Made by a program: the position numbers and the translations under genes
The notes under the pieces: model-generated
The model's input: only the letters and a program-made list of their open reading frames with translations
What the model was told of the DNA's origin: nothing
The model's database searches: none
Part shown: positions 13,209 to 22,815 of the stretch, piece by piece
How the letters are laid out: the number at the start of each line of letters is the position of its first letter
How positions within the stretch are numbered: the first letter of the stretch is position 1
Source: Enterocloster asparagiformis
GTDB taxonomy: Bacteria > Bacillota > Clostridia > Lachnospirales > Lachnospiraceae
Direction: 5' to 3'
Length of the DNA stretch: 22,815 nucleotides
NCBI GenBank assembly: GCA_018380885.1
Contig: JAGZSY010000049.1
Coordinates: 1-22,815 of the forward strand

Positions 13209-14915
13209 TCACGGCCTCCGGAAGGGAAACCTTTTCCGCCGCCTTTTCCTGCTGCGGGGCGTGTAGGAGGAGGTTGTGGATGGGCGGTACTGCTCCATGA
13301 TCCGCTCAAACTCCGAGGTCGAATAGCCGATATCCTCCAGGCGCTGGATTACGCGCTGGCGTCTCCGCAGCGTCTGCGCTTCCTCGCGCCTGCGCACGTA
13401 GAGCTTGACGGCCACGATAACGGCGATAATCGCAGCCAGGGAGCCGCCGATGCCCAGGGCAGCGGCAAGGTTGGACGGTATCTTGAAGCTGGTGGCCGTG
13501 TTGGGGCCCGCGCTGCCGCCAGATTTGCCGCCGCCGGGACCGGCGGACGGAAGTACGGGGCCGGCAGCGCCACCAGAAGGGCCTTGCGGGCCGTCTGAGC
13601 CGCCCGCGGCAGGGTTAACAGCGCCGTCCGGGCCGTCTGAGGCGGGAGAGCCGCCGTCAATACCGTCTGGGACAGGAGCACCGCCGCTGTCTGCACTGTC
13701 TCTGCCTGGGTCGCCGCCGTTGGTTCCTTCCGCAGCCGGGGAAATGGCGCCGCTGTCTGAGCTGTCCGCAGCCGCGGCCTGCTGTCCGTTCGCGCCGCCC
13801 AGCAGCAGATAGGCGTGGCCCACAGGCCTGTCCTCATAAGCATAGTTGATCCTGGCGATGGCGTTGGCTGGCGCGTTTTGGTCCAGCGTGTAGGAGAGCT
13901 GAGGCGCTGCGTCGGAAAAAGCGGCGGTCTTGGGAATGACGATCCGGTCGTTCTCGTCCAGGTCCAGCGATATCTCGTCCCGCGCCGTCATGCCCGCAAT
14001 GGTCATATCGTTGTCCAGGGAGGTGTAGGTGGTCTCAAACTCCGATATCTTCAGGGACTGGAAATTTCCGAAGCCGAAATCCAGCATGGCCTTGGTGTCC
14101 GTGTAATGGGTCTGGTGCCCGTTTAACACCACGGCGATCAGGGTCATGTCGCCGCGGTTAGCGCAGGTGACCAGGGTGTTGCCCGCCAGGGAGGTGTAAC
14201 CTGTCTTGCCGCAGAACACGCCGCTGTAATAGGCCGCATCGTTGCGGTTCCACATTTTGTGATGGTTGGCGATGGGATAGCCGTTGGGATATTTTTCTGC
14301 AGGCGCCCGTTTCATGTTGGGCAGCCGGTAGGTGCGGGAACCGCAGATTTCTACAAAGGTTGGATTCCGGATCGCGGCCTGGGCGATCTTTGCCATGTCG
14401 TGGGCAGTGGTGTAGTGGTTTTCGTCATTGAGTCCGCTGGGATTGGCAAAATGGCTTCCTGTGCAGCCCAGGCTTGCGGCGCGCTGGTTCATCAGGTCCG
14501 CGAAGGCCTCACGGGTGCCGCTGACGTGCTCCGCCAGGGCGTTGGCGCTCTCGTTGGCAGAGGCCAGCAGCAGTGCGTACAGGCAATCGCGTACGGTCAG
14601 CTGATCGCCCTCGTCGATGCCCGCGGAGCTGCTGTCCTCCTCCACGTTGTAAACCGCGTCGTGGGAGAAGGTGACGATCTCGTTTAAGTCGCAGGATTCA
14701 ATCACAATTAAAGCCGTCAGTATCTTGGTGATACTGGCGGGATAATAGGGCTGATCCATATTTTTACCGTATAAAACGGTGCCGGTGCCGGCCTCCATGA
14801 CAATGCCGCCGTCCGCCTGAATTGTCACGCCGGACGGCCAGGCTGGCGCCGCCCAGGCGGTCATCGGCACGGCGCACAGGGCGAAAGCCAGGCACAGCGC
14901 AAATAATCGCTTCAT
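13209..14915 (-). CDS. D-alanyl-D-alanine carboxypeptidase (S11, DacF-like) with C-terminal membrane anchor
   Basis: This exported penicillin-binding protein of 568 residues trims the terminal D-Ala from peptidoglycan stem peptides. A signal peptide occupies ~1-22 (cleavage near AWA/AP). The serine peptidase motifs are S61-I-T-K64, S119-A-N121 and K237-T-G239, followed by a small C-terminal domain (~285-373). The remainder is atypical. A ~100-residue linker rich in Gly, Pro, Ala, Ser and Asp (~374-477) leads to a hydrophobic helix (~482-506) and a ~60-residue very basic cytoplasmic tail ending RKRRRKRFPFRRP. Most relatives are ~380-450 residues with an amphipathic C-terminal helix. ATG 14915 was preferred because AGGAG lies 11 nt upstream, against 2 nt for ATG 14924. 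It precedes the kinase gene. Confidence 0.9.
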   Translation of the reverse strand: MKRLFALCLAFALCAVPMTAWAAPAWPSGVTIQADGGIVMEAGTGTVLYGKNMDQPYYPASITKILTALIVIESCDLNEIVTFSHDAVYNVEEDSSSAGIDEGDQLTVRDCLYALLLASANESANALAEHVSGTREAFADLMNQRAASLGCTGSHFANPSGLNDENHYTTAHDMAKIAQAAIRNPTFVEICGSRTYRLPNMKRAPAEKYPNGYPIANHHKMWNRNDAAYYSGVFCGKTGYTSLAGNTLVTCANRGDMTLIAVVLNGHQTHYTDTKAMLDFGFGNFQSLKISEFETTYTSLDNDMTIAGMTARDEISLDLDENDRIVIPKTAAFSDAAPQLSYTLDQNAPANAIARINYAYEDRPVGHAYLLLGGANGQQAAAADSSDSGAISPAAEGTNGGDPGRDSADSGGAPVPDGIDGGSPASDGPDGAVNPAAGGSDGPQGPSGGAAGPVLPSAGPGGGKSGGSAGPNTATSFKIPSNLAAALGIGGSLAAIIAVIVAVKLYVRRREEAQTLRRRQRVIQRLEDIGYSTSEFERIMEQYRPSTTSSYTPRSRKRRRKRFPFRRP

Positions 14916-14974
14916 TATTATCATTTCTCCTGTCCATGAAATTGCTGGGAAAAGGGCGAAAAGGGTTACCCTAT

Positions 14975-15003
14975 AGTATAAAAGATTTCCGAACCCAAGT
15001 AAA
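14975..15003 (-). promoter_or_regulatory. Promoter of the carboxypeptidase gene
   Basis: On the minus strand TTTACT (15003-14998), a 17-bp spacer and TATACT (14980-14975) precede the start codon at 14915 by ~60 nt. The -10 is strong and the -35 weaker. Confidence 0.6.
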
Positions 15004-15015
15004 GATAAAAAGCTG

Positions 15016-15708
15016 TTATTTTTTCCCCCTGCCGCGCAGCGAAAGGAACAGGCTGACGCCGAAAAGGATCAGCACCAGCGCCCCGTACAGGCCGGCAATG
15101 CGCGCGGCTGTGTCCAGGAAAAAGCCCTCGGGGACAATGTTGATCAGCAGGTCCGTCTCCGGATTCAGGATCCACAGGTCATTTTTGAAGAAGATGTGGT
15201 GAAAGACAACGAAGTATTTGGAAAAGTCTGTGGATATGATGCCCGCCAAAACGGCCAGGATGCCGAAAAATATCCCTGTGCCGATGCAGAGGGCCGGGGG
15301 CAGCACGCGGCGGATACGCGCCTTCATCCCCAGCAGAAGGGCAAGGCAGACCACGGCGGTGACGATGCATACCCGGCGCAGGAAAATAGCGGCCAGGAAC
15401 AGGTCACGGACGTCCTCCATATGTGCGATCTCGCGGTCGTTGAAGAACTCCCGGGTCTCGCCGCCTATGGAGGCGGTCACATGCAGATCGGCCCGGTCGC
15501 CTTTTAAGTAATCCATCATCTCTTCCGTCACGTCCAGGAGACTTTCCATGGTCATGGGCGGAAGGTCGTCCAGGACCTGGTATTTTGTATACTCCTTTTC
15601 AAAATATCCAGGGTTCCAGTAGACCACGGCCTGGATTGAGGTTATGAACAGGATCCACATCAGGCAGAACGCAATGAGGATTCCCAGCAGTCTGTGTACG
15701 ATTTTCAT
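15016..15708 (-). CDS. DUF1461 / TIGR01906-family integral membrane protein
   Basis: This 230-residue membrane protein of unknown function matches the DUF1461 (TIGR01906) family in pattern. The first helix (~5-30) is followed by an extracytoplasmic stretch with YFEKEYTKYQVLDDLPPMTM. Helices come at ~115-135, ~145-165 and ~200-222, and the segment VFHHIFFKNDLWILNPETDL is typical of the family. ATG 15708 follows AAAGGAGG (15720-15727) at 11 nt. The upstream extension of the frame runs antisense-free through atpC and has no start support. It lies between the ATP synthase operon and the carboxypeptidase, with its own promoter. A short hairpin GGATGT-ACTAAA-ACATCC (15731-15748) sits in its leader just before the ribosome binding site. 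Confidence 0.85.
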   Translation of the reverse strand: MKIVHRLLGILIAFCLMWILFITSIQAVVYWNPGYFEKEYTKYQVLDDLPPMTMESLLDVTEEMMDYLKGDRADLHVTASIGGETREFFNDREIAHMEDVRDLFLAAIFLRRVCIVTAVVCLALLLGMKARIRRVLPPALCIGTGIFFGILAVLAGIISTDFSKYFVVFHHIFFKNDLWILNPETDLLINIVPEGFFLDTAARIAGLYGALVLILFGVSLFLSLRGRGKK

Positions 15709-15751
15709 ATAGAAAAAGACCTCCTTTGGGGGATGTACTAAAACATCCTTT

Positions 15752-15780
15752 ATTATAGCCCATCGGAAGCCTTTTAACAA
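15752..15780 (-). promoter_or_regulatory. Promoter of the DUF1461 gene
   Basis: On the minus strand TTGTTA (15780-15775) and a perfect TATAAT (15757-15752) are 17 bp apart, just downstream of the atpC stop. No terminator separates it from the ATP synthase operon. Confidence 0.7.
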
Positions 15781-15791
15781 GCAAAGTCGTT

Positions 15792-16199
15792 CTACACGTA
15801 TTTTTCTTTGATGCGCAGGCGGGTCAGCGCCCGGGCCAGGGAGGCCTCGGAGTGGGAGTGCTCCACGATGCTCTGCTTCTGCCGGAGCTGTTCCTCGGCG
15901 CGCTCCTTTGCCTCCTGCGCGCGCCTTAAGTCGATGTCCTCCGGCAGCTCGGCGGTATCCACCAGCATCTTGACGCGGTTGTTCATAATCTGGATAAACC
16001 CGTTGCCGACCACCGCGTGAAGCCACTGGCCGTCCGGCTTCTGCAGCCGCATCTCCCCGGTGGAAATGGCTATAATCATATTCTCGTGGTGCGGGAGGAC
16101 TTCCTTTTCGCCGTCCGCCAGAGGCACCACCAGAGCCATGCAGTGGTCCGCATAGAATACTTTATCGCTTGCGGTAATGTTCAGGTAAAATGTGTTCAC
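15792..16199 (-). CDS. atpC: ATP synthase F1 epsilon subunit
   Basis: This 135-residue central-stalk subunit opens MNTFYLNITASDKVFYADHC, with an N-terminal beta-sandwich containing PHHENMIIAISTGEMRL. It ends in the two-helix C-terminal domain, rich in Glu/Lys/Arg (EDIDLRRAQEAKERAEEQLR and on). The epsilon subunit couples rotation to catalysis and can inhibit ATP hydrolysis. GTG 16199 was chosen because AAGGAG (16208-16213) lies 8 nt upstream. The GTG at 16208 overlaps that site. It is the last gene of the atp operon, 12 nt after atpD. Confidence 0.95.
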   Translation of the reverse strand: MNTFYLNITASDKVFYADHCMALVVPLADGEKEVLPHHENMIIAISTGEMRLQKPDGQWLHAVVGNGFIQIMNNRVKMLVDTAELPEDIDLRRAQEAKERAEEQLRQKQSIVEHSHSEASLARALTRLRIKEKYV

Positions 16200-16211
16200 A
16201 AGCCTCACTCC

Positions 16212-18568
<2,357 letters not shown>

Positions 18569-18576
18569 ATTCTCAC

Positions 18577-20082
<1,506 letters not shown>

Positions 20083-20087
20083 GCAGT

Positions 20088-20591
20088 TCACCTCCACATC
20101 AATTTTTGCTGTAATTGTTTCAGGCGCCCTTTCAGGCTCCAATCGCTTTCAATATCGCCCACCCGGATGACAAAGCCGCCGATCAGGGACGGATCCCGCC
20201 GGATGGTCCAGCGGACGTCGGATTTCCCGTATTTGCGGCAGAGGTGCCCGGCGATCTGTTTCAACTGCTCCGCGGATGGTTCCGCAGCGCAGCGAAGCTC
20301 AGCCTCCAGGATTCCGTTCATCTCACAGCGATAGCTGCGGTATGCTTCCAAAATCTGGTTGATCTGATCCGTGTCCCGGTTGTCGCAGAGCTCCTTTAAG
20401 AAGTTTTGCATCGCAGGGGGAAAGATACGGGCAATGGCCGCGCGCTTTTCCTTTAAGGAGGTCACCGGACTGGTAAGCACCTGCTTTAACTGCGGCGTCT
20501 GGGAAAACAGCCGGGCCGTCTCCTCCACCGCCTCATTTGGTATGGAAAGCTCATAGAGCGCGGTGGCGTAATTAATTGCGGTTTGATTCAT
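20088..20591 (-). CDS. atpH: ATP synthase F1 delta subunit
   Basis: This 167-residue subunit joins the peripheral stalk to the top of F1. The N-terminal helical domain ([20 protein letters not shown]) and the conserved C-terminal motif around [18 protein letters not shown] (~138-156) are visible. The start overlaps the end of atpF by 20 nt, indicating translational coupling. The length is slightly shorter than the usual ~175-180. Confidence 0.95.
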   Translation of the reverse strand: MNQTAINYATALYELSIPNEAVEETARLFSQTPQLKQVLTSPVTSLKEKRAAIARIFPPAMQNFLKELCDNRDTDQINQILEAYRSYRCEMNGILEAELRCAAEPSAEQLKQIAGHLCRKYGKSDVRWTIRRDPSLIGGFVIRVGDIESDWSLKGRLKQLQQKLMWR

Positions 20592-21072
20592 CCGTCACAC
20601 CTGCTTTCGCCAGATATTGGTCGTAGAGCTGACGGCTCTGATCAGCCTCGCCGCCCTCGCTTAGAACCTTTGCGGCGGCTGCCATCACCAGGCCCGCGAT
20701 CTGAGTGCGGGCTTCCTCCAGGGTTTTCTCCTGCTCCTGCGCGGCGGCCGTTTTCGCGTCCTCGAGGATCTTGGCCGCTTTGCGGCCGGCCTCGGCTACG
20801 ATGCGGTCATACTCCGCGCGGGCCCTGGCCTTTGACTCCTCCACAAGGCGGATGGACTCCGCGTCGGAGGTTTTTAACTTTTCCTCGTAGCTGGCTTTTA
20901 AATCTTCGGCCGTCTGCTTGTCGCTTTTGGCATCGGCGAGCTGCTGCTCAATCAGAGCGGCCCGCTGTTCCATAATGGCAGTGACCGGCCCGATCAAAAA
21001 CTTTTTCAATAACAGACAGAGCACAATCAGGTTGATGATTGTGATCACCATATTCCAATCTAATCGCAGCAT
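20572..21072 (-). CDS. atpF: ATP synthase Fo b subunit
   Basis: This 166-residue peripheral stalk subunit has one N-terminal membrane helix (~8-27, MVITIINLIVLCLLLKKFLI) followed by a long charged coiled coil. The coil includes IMEQRAALIEQQLADAKSDK and alanine/glutamate-rich repeats to ~150. A single b-type gene implies a homodimeric stalk. AGGAAAGG precedes the ATG by ~12 nt, and the end overlaps atpH. Confidence 0.95.
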   Translation of the reverse strand: MLRLDWNMVITIINLIVLCLLLKKFLIGPVTAIMEQRAALIEQQLADAKSDKQTAEDLKASYEEKLKTSDAESIRLVEESKARARAEYDRIVAEAGRKAAKILEDAKTAAAQEQEKTLEEARTQIAGLVMAAAAKVLSEGGEADQSRQLYDQYLAKAGVTDESNRN

Positions 21073-21096
21073 CCGTTTCGCCTGCCTTTCCTGAAA

Positions 21097-21345
<249 letters not shown>

Positions 21346-21413
21346 TTAGAATAATGTTGAATTGATACGTTTAACGTGTCTGCGCATTTGCTTGCGCCGC
21401 CGGACAACTGCGT

Positions 21414-22112
21414 TTAATCATCCAGCGCTTCCTTGATGAACAAGGCGGTCAGAAATACAAATACATATGCCTGTATCAGCCCGTCGAAAATGTCGAAGTA
21501 AAAGCTGAAGGGTATGGGCACAATCAGTGCGCATATCTGTTTGATCAATTCCATCACCACGAACGAACCGAGGACATTGCCAAACAACCGCATACACAGG
21601 GAAAGCGGTCGAATGAAAATTTCCAGTATGTTGATTGGCGCGATGATGGGGATTGGTTCAGCAAAACTTTTCAGCCATTTCTTCAGACCTTTTTCGTGAA
21701 AACCGGAATACTCGATTAAAAGAATGCTCATAAGTGATAGTGCAACTGTTACATTGAGATCCTTTGTGGGCGGTTTGAAACCGAACAGCCCGATGAGATT
21801 GGCGACGCCCACGTAGATGGCGACCGTAATCAGATAGGGGACATACCGTCTGCCGCGTTTTCCGAGTATCCCGTCAAAGAACTGATAGAGGAATCCGATG
21901 CCCATTTCCAGAACAAGCTGTTTACGGCCCACGTCGGTGACTTTTAAGTTACGGACGAGGCAAATGGACAGGATGGTAAGGATTGCCATGATAATCCAGG
22001 TCACCACCACTGATTCGGATATGGGAAGGCCGCCGAAAACGGGGATAGTAAACGCCGTTTTGCAGTTCAACTCTTCCAGTAAATTCTCCGCGAGATCTCC
22101 CGTAGTGCTCAC
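21414..22112 (-). CDS. atpB: ATP synthase Fo a subunit
   Basis: This 232-residue subunit forms the ion half-channels. The essential arginine is R175 in SLCMRLFGNVLGSF, within the fourth large helix, and the C-terminal helix includes GLIQAYVFVFLTALF. GTG 22112 was chosen. The TTG at 22145 lies between the -10 of the operon promoter and its predicted start site (~22139), so it would not be transcribed. GTG 22112 follows AGAAAGGGA only closely, so initiation may be weak. No atpI gene precedes it. It heads the atpBEFHAGDC operon. Confidence 0.94.
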   Translation of the reverse strand: MSTTGDLAENLLEELNCKTAFTIPVFGGLPISESVVVTWIIMAILTILSICLVRNLKVTDVGRKQLVLEMGIGFLYQFFDGILGKRGRRYVPYLITVAIYVGVANLIGLFGFKPPTKDLNVTVALSLMSILLIEYSGFHEKGLKKWLKSFAEPIPIIAPINILEIFIRPLSLCMRLFGNVLGSFVVMELIKQICALIVPIPFSFYFDIFDGLIQAYVFVFLTALFIKEALDD

Positions 22113-22145
22113 TCCCTTTCTGAGATGAAATTGAATGTAAACCAA

Positions 22146-22174
22146 ATGTTACTTCTAAACCTTGCGATTGTCAA
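22146..22174 (-). promoter_or_regulatory. Promoter of the atp operon
   Basis: On the minus strand TTGACA (22174-22169) and TAACAT (22151-22146) are 17 bp apart. This gives a short leader of ~27 nt before the GTG start of atpB. A weaker second candidate (TTGCAC 22331-22326, TATCAT 22307-22302, 18-bp spacer) lies further upstream. Confidence 0.75.
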
Positions 22175-22382
22175 CCATTTCTGTAATTGTAACTATCTGG
22201 AAAGAATATGCCAAAAAGTGGAGTAAATTGATGGCAAAAATAAGTGACATACTAAAAAAACTATGCAAAATAATGAAAAATGTTCCGGGGTTTGTAAAGA
22301 AATGATAAAAAATGGGCGCAGAATTGTGCAAATAGCACTATGGCGTTGCAGAGGATTTAACGAAAATTTAACAAAACTATAG

Positions 22383-22404
22383 CGGAGGGGAAACGGAGGG
22401 GAAA
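22383..22404 (+). repeat. Two tandem copies of CGGAGGGGAAA
   Basis: The 11-mer CGGAGGGGAAA occurs exactly twice in tandem (22383-22393, 22394-22404) and is followed by ATGGGGGCGC. The period is close to one helical turn, which would place the G-runs on one face of the DNA. No function is known. Confidence 0.7.
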
Positions 22405-22486
22405 ATGGGGGCGCAAAATCAGGCATTTTAAGTAAGGGTCCGGGGCCCCGAGCTTTGGACATATGGATTAAGTACTTCTTTGGGGG

Positions 22487-22526
22487 GTGACATTTTTGGA
22501 GGATCGGGGTAAGTTAATTATACCCC
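22487..22526 (+). promoter_or_regulatory. Promoter-like G-rich element, copy 1
   Basis: A run of six G (22482-22487) precedes TGACATTTTTGG (22488-22499). GGGGTA (22506-22511) and TACCCC (22521-22526) then form a dyad around AGTTAATTA. The arrangement resembles copy 2 at 22692-22723. If it is a promoter, GTGACA (22487-22492) with TAAGTT (22510-22515) has the 17-bp spacing but a poor -10. Confidence 0.4.
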
Positions 22527-22598
22527 CCGGGATATCTTGCAGCTTTCTGGTATGATTGAATTTGCGAAAAACGATCACAACAAAGTAAGGTGCTTTCT

Positions 22599-22667
22599 AT
22601 GTATCATAGTATCCATGACCGGATGCTGGGGCTCGGGGCTATCCTTTTGTTTTCGAAAGTGAACTGA
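22599..22667 (+). CDS. Possible 22-residue peptide
   Basis: ATG 22599 opens 22 codons (MYHSIHDRMLGLGAILLFSKVN). GTAAGG ends 8 nt upstream, and an extended -10 (TG-G-TATGAT, 22548-22556) lies before that. It could be a leader peptide. No family is recognised, and such short frames arise often by chance. Confidence 0.2.
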   Translation: MYHSIHDRMLGLGAILLFSKVN

Positions 22668-22691
22668 CGCTATCCGAGTCTCTTGGGGGTC

Positions 22692-22723
22692 TTGACATTT
22701 TTGGGGGGTTAGAGTAATATAAT
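22692..22723 (+). promoter_or_regulatory. Promoter-like G-rich element, copy 2
   Basis: A perfect TTGACA (22692-22697) is followed by TTTTTGGGGGG. A TAATAT (22715-22720) follows at 17-bp spacing, overlapping a TATAAT (22718-22723) at 20 bp. It shares TGACATTTTTGG and the preceding G-run with copy 1. A transcript starting near 22728 would run straight into the hairpin at 22749-22794. Confidence 0.6.
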
Positions 22724-22748
22724 CCCGAGTTTGACAGTTGAAGAAGTA

Positions 22749-22794
22749 AAAACTCCTCAGAAATGACGTATATAGGCCATTTCTGGGGAGTTTT
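22749..22794 (+). terminator. 17-bp stem hairpin, terminator-like on both strands
   Basis: AAAACTCCTCAGAAATG (22749-22765) pairs with 22778-22794 over 17 bp with one G-U wobble, around a 12-nt loop. Stem-flanking A and T runs give short U-tracts in either direction. It may end a small RNA begun at ~22728, act as an attenuator for a gene beyond the window, or terminate a minus-strand gene coming from the right. Confidence 0.75.
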
Positions 22795-22815
22795 CATTTA
22801 AAAATAAGGGCGTAA

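Larger units (their letters stand above)
22175..22815. other. 641-bp stretch without a recognisable gene
   Basis: Between the atp promoter and the window end no frame gives a recognisable protein. The part next to the atp promoter (22175-22380) is AT-rich. From 22383 on the plus strand is dense in runs of four to six G, with the palindrome CGGGGCCCCG at 22441-22450. Two related promoter-like elements, a possible 22-codon ORF and a strong hairpin are listed separately. A minus-strand gene could end just inside the right edge (a possible TAA on that strand at 22800-22798), but too little is present to judge. Confidence 0.7.

Noticed and set aside
15709..16026. Upstream extension of the DUF1461 frame through atpC
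   Set aside because: It overlaps the conserved atpC gene in another frame, and its residues (Arg/Gly/Pro-rich) look non-coding. A strong AAAGGAGG supports the start at 15708.
22113..22145. TTG 22145 as the start of atpB
   Set aside because: It falls between the promoter -10 (22151-22146) and the predicted transcription start (~22139), and has no ribosome binding site.

Overview
The window looks like a chromosomal segment of a Gram-positive anaerobe of the Lachnospiraceae type (Clostridium cluster XIVa). This is inferred from the moderately GC-rich coding sequence, strong AGGAGG-type ribosome binding sites, consensus sigma-A promoters with 17-bp spacers, an RsiV/SigV pair, a DUF134 plus NifX-like metal gene pair, a FeoB-associated Cys-rich peptide and a classical F1Fo ATPase operon. 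No phage, insertion sequence or CRISPR array was seen. The species cannot be named from the sequence alone.

Left part, + strand (1-8.6 kb). The window opens on the last ~58 nt of a 23S rRNA. An AT-rich spacer without a 5S gene follows, then a tRNA-Asn/Glu/Cys cluster with its own consensus promoter and a strong terminator. Next is a 1140-residue c-di-GMP protein (REC, HD-GYP, three PAS-like domains, GGDEF, GAF-like). A two-gene operon (DUF134 HTH protein and NifX-family protein, both Cys/His-rich) follows, driven by a perfect promoter flanked by two TGACATAWGTCA palindromes. Then come an ECF sigma factor with its lysozyme-sensing RsiV-type anti-sigma factor, and a TetR repressor translationally coupled to a MATE efflux pump, behind a promoter framed by 24-nt inverted repeats.

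Middle (8.7-11.3 kb). A minus-strand pair (DtxR-family metalloregulator, then a nitroreductase-family flavoprotein) is divergent from a 65-aa FeoB-associated Cys-rich membrane peptide. That peptide's promoter is followed by a DtxR-like inverted repeat. A DEDDh exonuclease with a C-terminal zinc-ribbon-like region comes next, closed by a bidirectional terminator.

Right part, minus strand (11.3-22.1 kb). Read right to left this is the complete atpBEFHAGDC operon, a DUF1461/TIGR01906 membrane protein, a D,D-carboxypeptidase with an unusual Gly/Pro-rich linker and C-terminal membrane anchor, and a KdpD/KdpE-like two-component pair without kdpFABC. The c subunit lacks two of the known Na+ ligands, so the enzyme is predicted to pump H+.

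The last ~640 bases contain no recognisable gene. They hold G-run-rich DNA, an 11-bp tandem repeat, two related promoter-like elements ~205 bp apart, a possible 22-codon ORF, and a 17-bp stem hairpin. This is the least explained part of the window and the best candidate for an undescribed RNA or regulatory element.
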